Shown here piece by piece: positions 28,408 to 37,352 of a stretch of DNA of 61,786 nucleotides (the stretch's first letter is position 1; every line of letters starts with the position of its first letter). The notes under the pieces are model-generated. The model did no database searches, was not told where the DNA came from, and saw nothing but the letters and a program-made list of their open reading frames with translations. The stretch comes from Coxiellaceae bacterium. Lineage in GTDB: Bacteria > Pseudomonadota > Gammaproteobacteria > Coxiellales > Coxiellaceae. The stretch lies in the NCBI GenBank assembly GCA_029212925.1, contig JARGOB010000016.1, positions 1-61,786 of the forward strand. The letters run 5' to 3'. A program made the translations under genes and the position numbers.

Positions 28408-28810
28408 CTTCGATATTTTCCGCTACTCTGCGTTATCTTTAAAATTTCATTCAGTCAATTAGTATGTCTAAACTCCTTCATGAAATTTAAAAGATGCCTT
28501 GATTGGCGCAAAATCTCTTCGAATGATCAATTTTGATATTTTCCGCCACTCTGCGTTATCTTTAAAATTTCATTCAGTCAATTAGTATGTCTAAACTCCT
28601 TCATGAAATTTAAAAGATGCCTTGATTGTCGCAAAACCTCTTCGAATTATCGCTTCGATATTTCCTCTGTGGCAGCGTTGCAAATAATTTTTTGATCAGT
28701 CAATTAGCTAATCTAAACTCCTTCTCAAAAAATTAATTACGCCTAGCCACAAAGAAAATCTCATTGCGAAACCACTTTCCTTACTTCGATATTTTTCGCC
28801 ACTCTGATAA
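28408..28810. repeat. Tandem ~125-bp imperfect repeats (three copies plus a partial)
   Basis: Units begin at about 28408, 28531 and 28653, with a fourth truncated start near 28784. Each opens with TTCGATATTTTCCGC-like sequence and contains GTCAATTAG...CTAAACTCCTTC flanked by inverted AAATTTCAT/ATGAAATTT (copies 1 and 2) or AATTTTTTGA/TCAAAAAATT (copy 3). The changed arms still pair, so compensatory change keeps the hairpin. This fills the 458-bp gap between tRNA-Thr and pirin; no gene is seen. Confidence 0.75.
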
Positions 28811-28866
28811 TTTTCCTGGTAAGGTAATGGTGGTCTCATAGCATTAAATTTCACAAGGGAATGAGA

Positions 28867-29748
28867 ATGATAGCAATAAAGCATGTTTCGCGTTCTATAC
28901 CGTTCAAGTCAAATTCTGACCAGCGGCAAATATTTCGTGTGATTGGAACAACTGATATTGATGGCCAGGGAACGCAGCATGAAATTGATGCTATTGACCC
29001 CTTTATATTTTTAGATGAGGCCATCATCAATCAGTCAGGTACCACCTTTTCTCCGCACCCGCATACAGGACTTGCGGCGGTATCGCATATTTTCTCTGGG
29101 GAAATCAAGGCTTGGGATAATTTGAATGGTGAGAGTGGAGAGAATAATCAGGCGGGTGGTTTATATTACATCAATTCAGGACGCGGTGTGGTGCATAGTG
29201 AGGTGGCAACTAAACCAACGCACTGGGTGCAATTATGGCTTAACCCCGGAATATATGATCGCCCGTTAGCACAAGCACATACGCAACTCATCAAGCCAGA
29301 TGCTATGCCTATGTATGCTGATGACGATATGACAATTAGGGTGTTAATTGGCGAGGCTTATGGTTGTTCCTCTCCCGTTGACAGCGGCTGGCCGGTGTTA
29401 TACCTGCGCGTTGTATTAAAAGCCAATACAACAAAAGCGATTAATCTCGAACACAAAGACTGGAATGGTTTTATTTATGTATTAAATGGGAAAGGGAAAT
29501 TTGGTTCTACTGCAATCGAAGCCACGTATCAAAATATATTATCATTTGATACTAGGGAATCAACGTCAATTGAAATCACAAATGTGATGGATTCTGAACT
29601 TGTGTTTATGTTAGCGCTTGGCAAGCCACACAACAAAGAATTTAAAAAATTATTAGGGCATGGTGGTGCTATTGTTGCTGATACGGAAAAAAATGCGCGT
29701 GAAACCATGTCAGCCTTTGAGGCGGATAAAGATAACTTTGGCAGGTAG
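28867..29748 (+). CDS. Pirin-family cupin protein
   Basis: 293 residues from the second ATG (28867), which is correctly spaced from AAGGGA; the ATG at 28861 directly abuts that site. The N-terminal cupin has the pirin metal motif HPHTGL and the later INSGRGVVHSE; a C-terminal pirin cupin follows (about 190-290). Bacterial pirins act as quercetinases or as modulators of metabolic enzymes; the substrate is not evident here. It stands alone, convergent with the beta-lactamase gene. Confidence 0.88.
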   Translation: MIAIKHVSRSIPFKSNSDQRQIFRVIGTTDIDGQGTQHEIDAIDPFIFLDEAIINQSGTTFSPHPHTGLAAVSHIFSGEIKAWDNLNGESGENNQAGGLYYINSGRGVVHSEVATKPTHWVQLWLNPGIYDRPLAQAHTQLIKPDAMPMYADDDMTIRVLIGEAYGCSSPVDSGWPVLYLRVVLKANTTKAINLEHKDWNGFIYVLNGKGKFGSTAIEATYQNILSFDTRESTSIEITNVMDSELVFMLALGKPHNKEFKKLLGHGGAIVADTEKNARETMSAFEADKDNFGR

Positions 29749-29749
29749 A

Positions 29750-30619
29750 CTAGGCTCGAATGAGGTCGCTAGCTATCACTTTTGTCACCTCAGCAATAAC
29801 TACCTGATTAGGTGCGGCATGTTTGTCGGGTTGCGTGAAGTAAATCGCTATCACAATGGGTGCAGCATTGGGCGGCCAAATGATGGCGACATCATTAGTG
29901 GTGCCATAGTCACCGGTACCCGTTTTATCAGCGACTACCCACCCCTTGGCAACGCCAGCGCGAATTCTTTCAAAGCCAGTCGTGTTTTGTTTTAGCCAGG
30001 TTATAAATAAGTCACGTTGTTTGTGTGCTAACACATGACCAAGCGTTAGTTTTTTTACACTTTCTGCCATGGCTTTAGGGGTGCTTGTGTCGCGGTTATC
30101 TCCAGGGACAGCGGTGTTTAGCAGCGGTTCAGTACGATCTAATCTAAATTGACGATCTCCGATTGCGCGTGCAAATGTCGTTATCTTTTTAGGTCCGCCT
30201 AGCAGTTTAACAAGTAAGTTCATCGCCGCATTATCGCTTTGTGCTATGGCGGCAGCACAGAGTTTCGTTATGGTCATGCCATCATGAAAATGAGTGGCAG
30301 TTATTGGCGCATAGCCTGAGGAGGTAACATCGCTTTTTGTGTAGTGCATACGCTGATTAAGCAAATTATTTTCAGTCATGCTTTTTTTAAGTATGGCGGC
30401 AACAGTCATGAGCTTTGCGGTGCTGCAAAGCGCGAATCGTTGATTGGCATGATAGCCAATTCGTTGATCATTCGTGGTGTTTATCGCATAAACGCCAAGC
30501 CTGCCGTTGGCGGATTTCTCCAATGCAGCTAACGCTTGTTGCACATTAGGCTTTGAATAAGCCAGTATGGGGCATAGTAGCGCGGAGAATAATATTAAGT
30601 TTAAGTGTCTCAAAAACAC
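29750..30619 (-). CDS. Class A beta-lactamase
   Basis: 289 residues with a signal peptide (MFLRHLNLILFSALLCPILAYS). All class A motifs are intact: SxxK as CSTAKLMTV, SDN as AQSDNAAMN, the omega-loop Glu in RTEPLLNTAVPGDNRDT and KTG as VADKTGTGDYG. A periplasmic penicillinase-type enzyme is expected. It is the third gene of a minus-strand set behind a small membrane protein and a MerR regulator (27-bp gap), and a MerR-type promoter lies upstream of that set, so its expression may respond to the regulator. Confidence 0.93.
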   Translation of the reverse strand: MFLRHLNLILFSALLCPILAYSKPNVQQALAALEKSANGRLGVYAINTTNDQRIGYHANQRFALCSTAKLMTVAAILKKSMTENNLLNQRMHYTKSDVTSSGYAPITATHFHDGMTITKLCAAAIAQSDNAAMNLLVKLLGGPKKITTFARAIGDRQFRLDRTEPLLNTAVPGDNRDTSTPKAMAESVKKLTLGHVLAHKQRDLFITWLKQNTTGFERIRAGVAKGWVVADKTGTGDYGTTNDVAIIWPPNAAPIVIAIYFTQPDKHAAPNQVVIAEVTKVIASDLIRA

Positions 30620-30646
30620 ATGACTCCAACCAATGCGCCAAACAAA

Positions 30647-31063
30647 CTATGAGCCATGGCCATAGAGTTTTTTAACAATCGGACAGTCAGCAAATGCCAT
30701 GTTGCCATCACATGCATTCAGTAAGCCTTCTACCGTTTTTTTAATGTTTTTGAGCTCATGAATCTTAGCATCAATTTCAGTTAAATGATCTTGCATTGTA
30801 TCTCTAAAAGCAGCCTCCGATTTTTTTTGTTCGCTGAATTTTACTAACTGCTTGATGCTATTAAGACTTAATCCGACCGATTTTGCATTGAGAATAAAAT
30901 TCAATGTAGTGATTTGCTCAGTGGTGTATAAACGGTAGTTGGCAGACGAGCGACCACTGGCTTTGAGCATGCCAAGTGACTCGTAATGCCTAATCGTTGC
31001 AATGCTGACATTAGCCGATTTAGCTAATTGACCAATGGTTAGTTTTTTTGTGTCATTCATCAA
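30647..31063 (-). CDS. MerR-family regulator with CueR-like cysteines
   Basis: 138 residues. The winged-helix HTH is LTIGQLAKSANVSIATIRHYE, followed by NYRLYTTEQ, a dimerisation helix and a metal-loop-like pair of cysteines (ACDGNMAFADCPIVKKL) at about 113 and 122, as in CueR/ZntR-type sensors. It probably acts on the promoter at 31477-31508, whose 20-bp spacer and dyad are typical of MerR targets. Paralogous to the MerR at 46043. The inducer (Cu, Zn or another thiophilic ligand) cannot be decided. Confidence 0.88.
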   Translation of the reverse strand: MMNDTKKLTIGQLAKSANVSIATIRHYESLGMLKASGRSSANYRLYTTEQITTLNFILNAKSVGLSLNSIKQLVKFSEQKKSEAAFRDTMQDHLTEIDAKIHELKNIKKTVEGLLNACDGNMAFADCPIVKKLYGHGS

Positions 31064-31082
31064 TTTGTTACACTTGTGTTTA

Positions 31083-31451
31083 TTACACTGGGCTATTTAG
31101 TGGTCCGTCAGCTGTGTCACTATGCCCCATGTCATGGTAAGCATCAGCAGCAGGTGGCTCTGGTTTCCTGCAGCAATTAACACTGCCTTTTACTGCTTGG
31201 TAAGATAACATACCTGCACCCATACCCAAAATCATCGTTACCGCGGACTTCCAGTACATATCAAATTCACTGTCTTGCATCATATTTTTATTGAAAGGGT
31301 TAACTTTCATCAATAGTAAGCTGCCACCGAGCATCAGGCTGTCCATTGCTAGGGCGTTAAAGCTGCCTGTCCATGTGGGTTCGGTGGCGGCGCGTAAAAA
31401 CATAAAGCTACCAACAGATTGTTTGATAGCGCTTTTTGCATAATTTCTCAT
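31083..31451 (-). CDS. Small membrane protein, 122 aa, first gene of the MerR operon
   Basis: Starts at ATG 31451 (MRNYAKSAIKQSVGSFMFLR) after a GAGGAG ribosome site; longer starts lie across the promoter. Two hydrophobic segments are seen (ALAMDSLMLGGSLLLM and SAVTMILGMGAGMLSYQ), then a CC pair and a C-terminal tail with His, Met and Asp (YHDMGHSD). The Met/Cys/His content and the MerR context suggest metal handling, but no family is recognised. Confidence 0.65.
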   Translation of the reverse strand: MRNYAKSAIKQSVGSFMFLRAATEPTWTGSFNALAMDSLMLGGSLLLMKVNPFNKNMMQDSEFDMYWKSAVTMILGMGAGMLSYQAVKGSVNCCRKPEPPAADAYHDMGHSDTADGPLNSPV

Positions 31452-31476
31452 TATTGTCTCCTCATTTCTCAGGCAC

Positions 31477-31508
31477 AGTATAAGGGTTAAGGTGTAGCTT
31501 AAGGTCAA
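31477..31508 (-). promoter_or_regulatory. MerR-type promoter
   Basis: Minus strand: TTGACC (31508-31503), a 20-bp spacer and TATACT (31482-31477). The spacer carries the dyad TTAAG-CTACAC-CTTAA. Over-long spacers with a central dyad are the hallmark of MerR-activated promoters. Confidence 0.7.
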
Positions 31509-31558
31509 GCGCTAGAAGTTAGCTATATTTGCAGCAGGCGTTTTAGTGGGAGTCGAGT

Positions 31559-31954
31559 ATGCAAGCATCCAATCAAACTGAAATTCAGCTGTTGCCCATT
31601 ACTATGTTAACGCAATGGCGCAACCCAGAGTTCTCACCTAACGACGATACAGGGTTAATTGAAGACATCGAGCAAAATGGTTTGATTGATCCCATAGTTA
31701 TCGGCGTCGGTGTGTGGAGCCGTCGTGTTCGTCTTGATACTGGGAATCATCGAATTTACTTATGCCCTAAGATGGGTATTACGCATTTGCCGGCTATTGC
31801 AAGAGTGTGGAACTACTGTGCTTTTGAAAATGGCAATGGTGATCACTCGTTTCCCTGCGATGACATCACGGTTGATAAGCAATGGATAGAGTCAGAATAT
31901 TACGCTAAACCAGATAGCGTAATTGATATTCACTCGCTGTTAAAAAAAGTGTAA
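31559..31954 (+). CDS. ParB/sulfiredoxin-fold protein
   Basis: 131 residues after a GGGAG ribosome site. The ParB-N-like fold signature is present: LIEDIEQNGLIDPIVIGVG, then LDTGNHRIYLCPKMGI (GxHR motif). It has no HTH domain, so it is not a partitioning ParB; single-domain members include sulfiredoxins and phage-type modification proteins. It is divergent from the MerR-controlled operon, with 50 bp between the promoter and its start. Function unknown. Confidence 0.65.
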   Translation: MQASNQTEIQLLPITMLTQWRNPEFSPNDDTGLIEDIEQNGLIDPIVIGVGVWSRRVRLDTGNHRIYLCPKMGITHLPAIARVWNYCAFENGNGDHSFPCDDITVDKQWIESEYYAKPDSVIDIHSLLKKV

Positions 31955-31955
31955 G

Positions 31956-33194
31956 CTATTTGTCGGTTTGTTCAGGTTCAGCCCGAGGGTCCATTTCAGT
32001 AGCTACCGGTGTTAATTCAACTGATAACGTGAAATCGTGTTTTTCATCTGTAGGTACAGATGTATTTTGACGTTTACGCCATAGCATAAATACACCGAGC
32101 GGTAAGCTGGTAATGATTAAAAATAATAAAATTCCAGAGCCAGACATGAGGTAATTGCATAGCGGAGCTAATGATGGGCCTACAGTGGCGCCAACCCCAT
32201 AAGAGAGTAACAATGTTTGCGTGGCAGAAACAATTTGATTATTTTCAATCCGGTCGCAAGCATGGCTGATACCGATAGGGTATAAGCAAAAAACGGCACC
32301 ACCCAAAAAGAAAGACAGCAAGGTAACAACTGCAAGGTTGGTGTGAGGCAGTAGTAAGATCACTAGGCTTATTAAAGTCGTGGCAAAAGCAAGCATGGCA
32401 ATGACATAGCGACGGCTGATGTTGTCAGACAATTTACCCAGCGGGTATTGAAAAAGCATGCCACCAAAAATAGTTAATGCCATTACGGTAGATATCTCTG
32501 ATAGGGGGTAGCCTAAGTGCTGAATATAGATAGGGAATAAACCGTATATTCCGCCTAAGATAAGGCCGGCAACAAAGCACGTGGTGACCCCCGATGGACT
32601 GGCAAGAAACATGGCTTTAATGCTTAAGGTGTCCGGTTCAGAAAAAGTAGGGATATTTATTTTGGTGAGTGATAAGGGAATGACAGACAGTGAGGCAAAA
32701 ACGGAGCTTACACCGTATAAGATTAATGTGTCTTGATGCCCGATATTGAGTAGCCATTGGCCAATAGATTGGGCGAGATAAAGAGCAACCATATAGATCG
32801 CTAATGATGAGCCACGGTTGCTGCTATCACTGGCCGACAGTATCCAGCTTTCAATCACAATATATAATCCAGCGGTAGCGATGCCTTCAATAAATCGTAA
32901 GGCTAACCAAAAATAACCATTGATATAAAAGCCGTGCATCATTGCAGTTACCGCTAATATAGAGGCGCAAGCAGAGTACGCTCTAATATGTCCCACCCTT
33001 AGAATAATCGCTTCGAGTTTAAATGCGCCGATAATCATGCCGCCGTAATAGGCGGTACTGAGCCCACCAATAATCGCGGTGCTGGCTCCTAGCGCATGTA
33101 ATTTAAGCGATAAGAAAGTGGTGAGTAGCGCGCTGCCCAGTGTTAGGATGACCAGGCTTGCTAATGGTGTTATGAGGTAGCGGAATTGTGACAT
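31956..33194 (-). CDS. MFS transporter (YcaD-like)
   Basis: 412 residues with 12 predicted membrane segments. It fits the YcaD-type subfamily: GLSTAYYGGMIIGAF near the second helix, RFIEGIATAGLYIVIESW in helix 4, and FGGMLFQYPLGKLSDNISRR as the loop between helices 8 and 9 (the GxLxD motif). The C-terminal tail is cytoplasmic and polar. Substrate unknown. Confidence 0.87.
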   Translation of the reverse strand: MSQFRYLITPLASLVILTLGSALLTTFLSLKLHALGASTAIIGGLSTAYYGGMIIGAFKLEAIILRVGHIRAYSACASILAVTAMMHGFYINGYFWLALRFIEGIATAGLYIVIESWILSASDSSNRGSSLAIYMVALYLAQSIGQWLLNIGHQDTLILYGVSSVFASLSVIPLSLTKINIPTFSEPDTLSIKAMFLASPSGVTTCFVAGLILGGIYGLFPIYIQHLGYPLSEISTVMALTIFGGMLFQYPLGKLSDNISRRYVIAMLAFATTLISLVILLLPHTNLAVVTLLSFFLGGAVFCLYPIGISHACDRIENNQIVSATQTLLLSYGVGATVGPSLAPLCNYLMSGSGILLFLIITSLPLGVFMLWRKRQNTSVPTDEKHDFTLSVELTPVATEMDPRAEPEQTDK

Positions 33195-33241
33195 TTGATC
33201 TCAACATTGGTTGGGTGAATATTAATGTATAAGTCCTTTCA

Positions 33242-34168
33242 TTACGACGCGTTCGTGCGTTTACTAAACGATTTAGCAGCAATAAAAATCCATTCTGCTT
33301 GCGGCACTTTTAGCTTAATTTTTTGTTCGATATCGCTGATCGCTGCTTCCACTTCGCTGCTGGTTAAGCGGTCGATAAAATCAACGTAAAGGTTGACTAA
33401 AATCTCATTTGGCCCCATATGCATCGTGAGGATATTATGTACCGACATGATACGGTTATCATTATTAATAATATCGCGAATTGATTTGACTACACTTGGC
33501 TCGGCCGCTTCGCCAATCAATAAATTTTTACTTTCGGCGGCTAACCAAATCGCGGTAAGAAATAATAAAACACCAATGGCCATTGAGGCGGCTGCATCAA
33601 GCTTTGGCATGTGTAGCCAGTAACTGAGACCAATACCAATGGCTGCAATGACCAAGCCAATAAGAGCAGCGCTATCTTCTAACACCACCACAATCAGTGC
33701 CGGGTCTTTGGCGCGTTGTATGGCCCGAAAAAAATGCAGTTTGCTGTGCTGTTGTCGTAAGCCTTTATAGGCCACAAGCCAAGCGGCACTTTCAAAACAT
33801 ATGGCTAAGGCTAAGACAATGTAATTGACGGTGATATCGGTAATGGCTGTTGGGTGCTGCCAAGAAACAATGCCTTTATAAAACGATAAGCCTCCACCTA
33901 CGGCGAACAGTAATACGGCAACAATTAAGCTCCAAAAATAGAGTTCTTTGCCATAGCCAAAGGGATGTTCACGATCAGGTTCTTGTTTTGATAGCTTTAA
34001 CCCCATTAATAATAAGGCTTGGTTTCCTACGTCAACAACCGAGTGAATGCCTTCACTAAACATGGCAGAGCTTGAGGTGAATACAGCCGCTGTAAATTTA
34101 CAAATAGCGATTAAGAAATTCCCTAGCAAGGCGGCCATAATGACCAGTTTTGACGAAATTTTTTTCAT
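33242..34168 (-). CDS. Cation diffusion facilitator transporter
   Basis: 308 residues. CDF motifs: SSSAMFSEGIHSVVDVGNQ in helix 2 and HPFGYGKELYFWSL before helix 3, with a second Asp-containing site (LEDSAALIGLV) in helix 5 and a C-terminal domain ending in MHMGPNEILVNLYVDF. Metal/proton antiport out of the cytoplasm (Zn, Fe or Mn) is expected. The MscS gene is 15 bp upstream in the same direction. Confidence 0.9.
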   Translation of the reverse strand: MKKISSKLVIMAALLGNFLIAICKFTAAVFTSSSAMFSEGIHSVVDVGNQALLLMGLKLSKQEPDREHPFGYGKELYFWSLIVAVLLFAVGGGLSFYKGIVSWQHPTAITDITVNYIVLALAICFESAAWLVAYKGLRQQHSKLHFFRAIQRAKDPALIVVVLEDSAALIGLVIAAIGIGLSYWLHMPKLDAAASMAIGVLLFLTAIWLAAESKNLLIGEAAEPSVVKSIRDIINNDNRIMSVHNILTMHMGPNEILVNLYVDFIDRLTSSEVEAAISDIEQKIKLKVPQAEWIFIAAKSFSKRTNAS

Positions 34169-34182
34169 GACAGCCTTTGTTG

Positions 34183-35022
34183 TTATTTAACCGCTTGTTC
34201 CACTTGATTGGTCTGCGTTGTTGTTGCTGGTGTGCGATAAGTAATGTGTGTATCGACCTGAGGATACGGTATCACAATATTGTTACGATCAAAGGTATTT
34301 TTTATCGTTTCGGTTAGCTCGTATAAAACAGTAGTGTAGTCACCTTTGTTAACCCAAGGGCGAATGGCCAGTAACACAGCGCTATCAGATAACTCTTTGA
34401 CTGCCACGAAAGGTGCTGGTGATTTGAGTATAAGCGCATGGTTTGTCATTGCGTCAATTACCAAAGCCTTAGCTGTGGCGATATCCGCATCATAGCTAAT
34501 GCCAATGGTGAGGTCGATTCGACGGGTGCCCTTAATGCCTTTGGTGCATATTTTGTCGTTTAGCACTTTTGAGTTCGGAATAACAATCGAATCGTTATTG
34601 GCGGTTTTAATGCGAATGTTAAATAAATTGATTTGATCGACAGTGCCTAGCACACCATTAATTTCCACCACATCACCGATATGAAATGGTTTGATGCTGA
34701 TGATAATCAGCCCGCTAGCGACGTGGGATAACGAGTCTTTTAATGACAAGCCAATGGCCAAGCTGGCAGCACCGAGAACGGTTAATAGCGATGCCGTTGG
34801 CACCCCTAGCCGGGTTAAACTGCTGATGGCGATGACAATTATTACGAAGGAGTAAATGACATTAATAACAAACAACTTAACCGTTGGGTCTTTGGATTTC
34901 AGCCGAATTTTCTTTCTTAGCCATTGTTTAATCACATTGGCGGCAATGAGACCCAGCGATAAAATCAGTAATGCATAAGCTACATTTAAGCCGTTGTTTT
35001 TAATGTAAGTGAACCATTCCAT
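34183..35022 (-). CDS. mscS: Small-conductance mechanosensitive channel MscS
   Basis: 279 residues. Three N-terminal membrane segments, the pore helix LTVLGAASLAIGLSLKDSLSHVASGLII and the beta domain GDVVEINGVLGTVDQINLFNIRI are all family-typical. The channel releases solutes on hypo-osmotic shock. It precedes the CDF transporter by 15 bp. Confidence 0.92.
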   Translation of the reverse strand: MEWFTYIKNNGLNVAYALLILSLGLIAANVIKQWLRKKIRLKSKDPTVKLFVINVIYSFVIIVIAISSLTRLGVPTASLLTVLGAASLAIGLSLKDSLSHVASGLIIISIKPFHIGDVVEINGVLGTVDQINLFNIRIKTANNDSIVIPNSKVLNDKICTKGIKGTRRIDLTIGISYDADIATAKALVIDAMTNHALILKSPAPFVAVKELSDSAVLLAIRPWVNKGDYTTVLYELTETIKNTFDRNNIVIPYPQVDTHITYRTPATTTQTNQVEQAVK

Positions 35023-35101
35023 ACCATTTCGCCCAGTAAATAATTAATTTGATCGCAATTTTACCCCAAAATGTGGGGTGGGTATAGCAATAGTGGCTCG
35101 T

Positions 35102-37180
35102 TTAAATGGAGGGACGTATTGCTGCCTTATTCAGTTGTGATTGCACCACCGAACTGACGGTTGGAATAGTGAGTAAGGCCGCGGCCATCGCCACACTGTT
35201 CCATCCGGTTTGATTCATCACGGCAAGCGATGATGCCAATATCGTTACACTAACCCAGCCACTAATACCGCGCGAGAATGTTACCGGTTCTTTTGTGACA
35301 GCGCGTGAAAAAAGGCGCGACACCTGAAAGGCGGTTGCACCTACAGCTAAGCCTAAAGTGCTCATACCAAGCAGGGACTGAGAAGACCAGACAGATGCTA
35401 ATAGACTGCCGCCGATAGAAACGCCGGCGCATAAGGTTAGCAGTGCAAAAGCATCAAAAGAAAAGGGTAGTTGAGTGCGCAATGGGGCACAGTTTTTGGA
35501 TTTGTTTAATTGGGCTTTAACCATTTTGTCGTAGACATGTGGGTAGATGTTGTCAGGGTCCATGCGTGCTTTCATCGTGTTATAAGCATCGGTATTATAC
35601 AGTGTGTTGAACTGTTCGGGTGAAACTGCATTGTCAGAATATAGCGCTTTATTGCCCTCGACTGTGATTATTTTCTCCTCAATCATGTGGGTATAATGTT
35701 TCGGGTCGTCGGGGTGCTCGGGTTTGCCTTCACCGGTGAACATACCCCAGTCAACATATGATCCTTTATGTTTCATAGTAAAGCTAGGGAAGTTATCATC
35801 GGTTGCTTTTACTGGGCACAACCATACGGGGTATAAAGCAATTTCTTTTTCATACCAACGTGCAAATTCAGCGGCTCGCTCTTGTGGTATACCAATATCT
35901 TGCACCATGTGTTCTTCAGGTGCTTGTGGAGATGCGGGTGGTATGTGTTCATTCCATAAATCACGTGCATTACCAAGCATGGCTAAAAACCCAGGCCCCA
36001 TAAAGCGCCTGAAGATTTTTCTAAAGGTTGGATGATTGAGCAGTTTTGTTAGCGGGCCGTGAGTTTGTGTATTCCAAAACACGGTTTGATGCCAGCGTGC
36101 GTAGTAATCTAACAGCGGCACATAATTTTCGCTGCGCTGTTTATCAATAACGTGTTGGTAAAAAACATCGCGCGTTTGGTAGTTATGACATAAATCACTC
36201 GCAATGCCATCAATATTTTCAACAATGTTACCAACAATAATCACAGCATTATTAGGTGATAGCACAACAGATTCGATAAAATCGCATTCTTTAGCTTCAG
36301 AAATTATTTTAAGTTGTTTTAGCGCTGCCTCAGTATTATCGAATCGCAGATATTGCAGGTGCACATGTTCAGTGTTTTTTGATGCGGGCATAGGCTTGTT
36401 GTGCTCTAACCAGGCAGGTTCCTCTGATGCCAGGTAGTCATCTTTGCGTTCCTCATCAAGGAAAGGGTGGCACTGTTGGTCTGGATGAGCTGACTTTAAT
36501 GGTATCAGTGGTAAACGCAGTCGCATGATACGTCCTAAGGTACCATTACTGTTGGGTAAAATATGAAATTCGTCTGCATATTGTTTTAAGGAGACAGTTT
36601 TTAGTTCACCATCTGGCATCAACACTTCGGCTTGCAATACATGTTCGTGGAATAAGCCAAACTTATGGCCAGATGATTCAATTGCAACACCTACAAACGC
36701 ACCGCCAACAGTTATATCGAGAAACTCGGGCACCAGTGGTACCCGATAGCCCGCTTGATGCAGGGATTTCATTAAGTCACCAAACGACATATTAGCTTCA
36801 ACGTCGACAAAACAGCCTTGCGCATCCAGGCGAGCTTTATTAAGGAAGCGCGAATCTAATCGATGCGTTGGTTTGACTACAGTCTGCGCAAATTGATGGG
36901 TGGTGTTTTTAGACGAGCTAACAGATGCACCTGCTTTTAAGTCTTCACGCATGGCCATAAAGTCACGTTGCACTTGGGCTGCTTTTTCATCATAAGATTT
37001 ATCTTTATAGGCGCTTTCCATGCGGTGACGATCGAGTTCTTTTTTGAGTAATAATGTTGCATGTGATAGTAAAAGATAAGTGGCAAGTGTTGATTTGTAG
37101 AGTGTGCCCTTTGGTTGCTTGTCTTTAGAGAATTGACCAAAAGTTGTAAGGTTAAATACGTAAGATGCTAAAGATCGCAC
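35102..37180 (-). CDS. DHCR24-like FAD-dependent sterol reductase
   Basis: 692 residues. Residues about 100-540 align by eye along most of eukaryotic delta-24-sterol reductase (DHCR24/seladin-1): the FAD (PCMH) domain VPEFLDITVGGAFVGVAIES, SSGHKFGLFHEHV, NSNGTLGRIMRLRLP, then YYARWHQTVFWNTQ, LYPVWLCPVKA, YVDWGMFTGEG and DNIYPHVYDKMVKAQ. An extra C-terminal region of about 120 residues has hydrophobic segments (FDAFALLTLCAGVSIGGSLL), so it may be membrane-attached at the C-terminus. Bacteria of this kind do not make sterols, so a host sterol or another isoprenoid is the likely substrate (inference). Confidence 0.85.
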   Translation of the reverse strand: MRSLASYVFNLTTFGQFSKDKQPKGTLYKSTLATYLLLSHATLLLKKELDRHRMESAYKDKSYDEKAAQVQRDFMAMREDLKAGASVSSSKNTTHQFAQTVVKPTHRLDSRFLNKARLDAQGCFVDVEANMSFGDLMKSLHQAGYRVPLVPEFLDITVGGAFVGVAIESSGHKFGLFHEHVLQAEVLMPDGELKTVSLKQYADEFHILPNSNGTLGRIMRLRLPLIPLKSAHPDQQCHPFLDEERKDDYLASEEPAWLEHNKPMPASKNTEHVHLQYLRFDNTEAALKQLKIISEAKECDFIESVVLSPNNAVIIVGNIVENIDGIASDLCHNYQTRDVFYQHVIDKQRSENYVPLLDYYARWHQTVFWNTQTHGPLTKLLNHPTFRKIFRRFMGPGFLAMLGNARDLWNEHIPPASPQAPEEHMVQDIGIPQERAAEFARWYEKEIALYPVWLCPVKATDDNFPSFTMKHKGSYVDWGMFTGEGKPEHPDDPKHYTHMIEEKIITVEGNKALYSDNAVSPEQFNTLYNTDAYNTMKARMDPDNIYPHVYDKMVKAQLNKSKNCAPLRTQLPFSFDAFALLTLCAGVSIGGSLLASVWSSQSLLGMSTLGLAVGATAFQVSRLFSRAVTKEPVTFSRGISGWVSVTILASSLAVMNQTGWNSVAMAAALLTIPTVSSVVQSQLNKAAIRPSI

Positions 37181-37352
37181 GGTTGTTTTCCTTGAGTTTT
37201 CCCACGCCTGTATTGCAACATAGTTTAGTATTGTTTTCCAGTCTATTATCTATGGTTTTAATATGTGATTAGTCATATATTCTAGTTATGCCTGGTGATT
37301 GACCCTTGTTTATAACTGTGTCTAAAATCACTATTACTTTTTTCGCTAGCTT

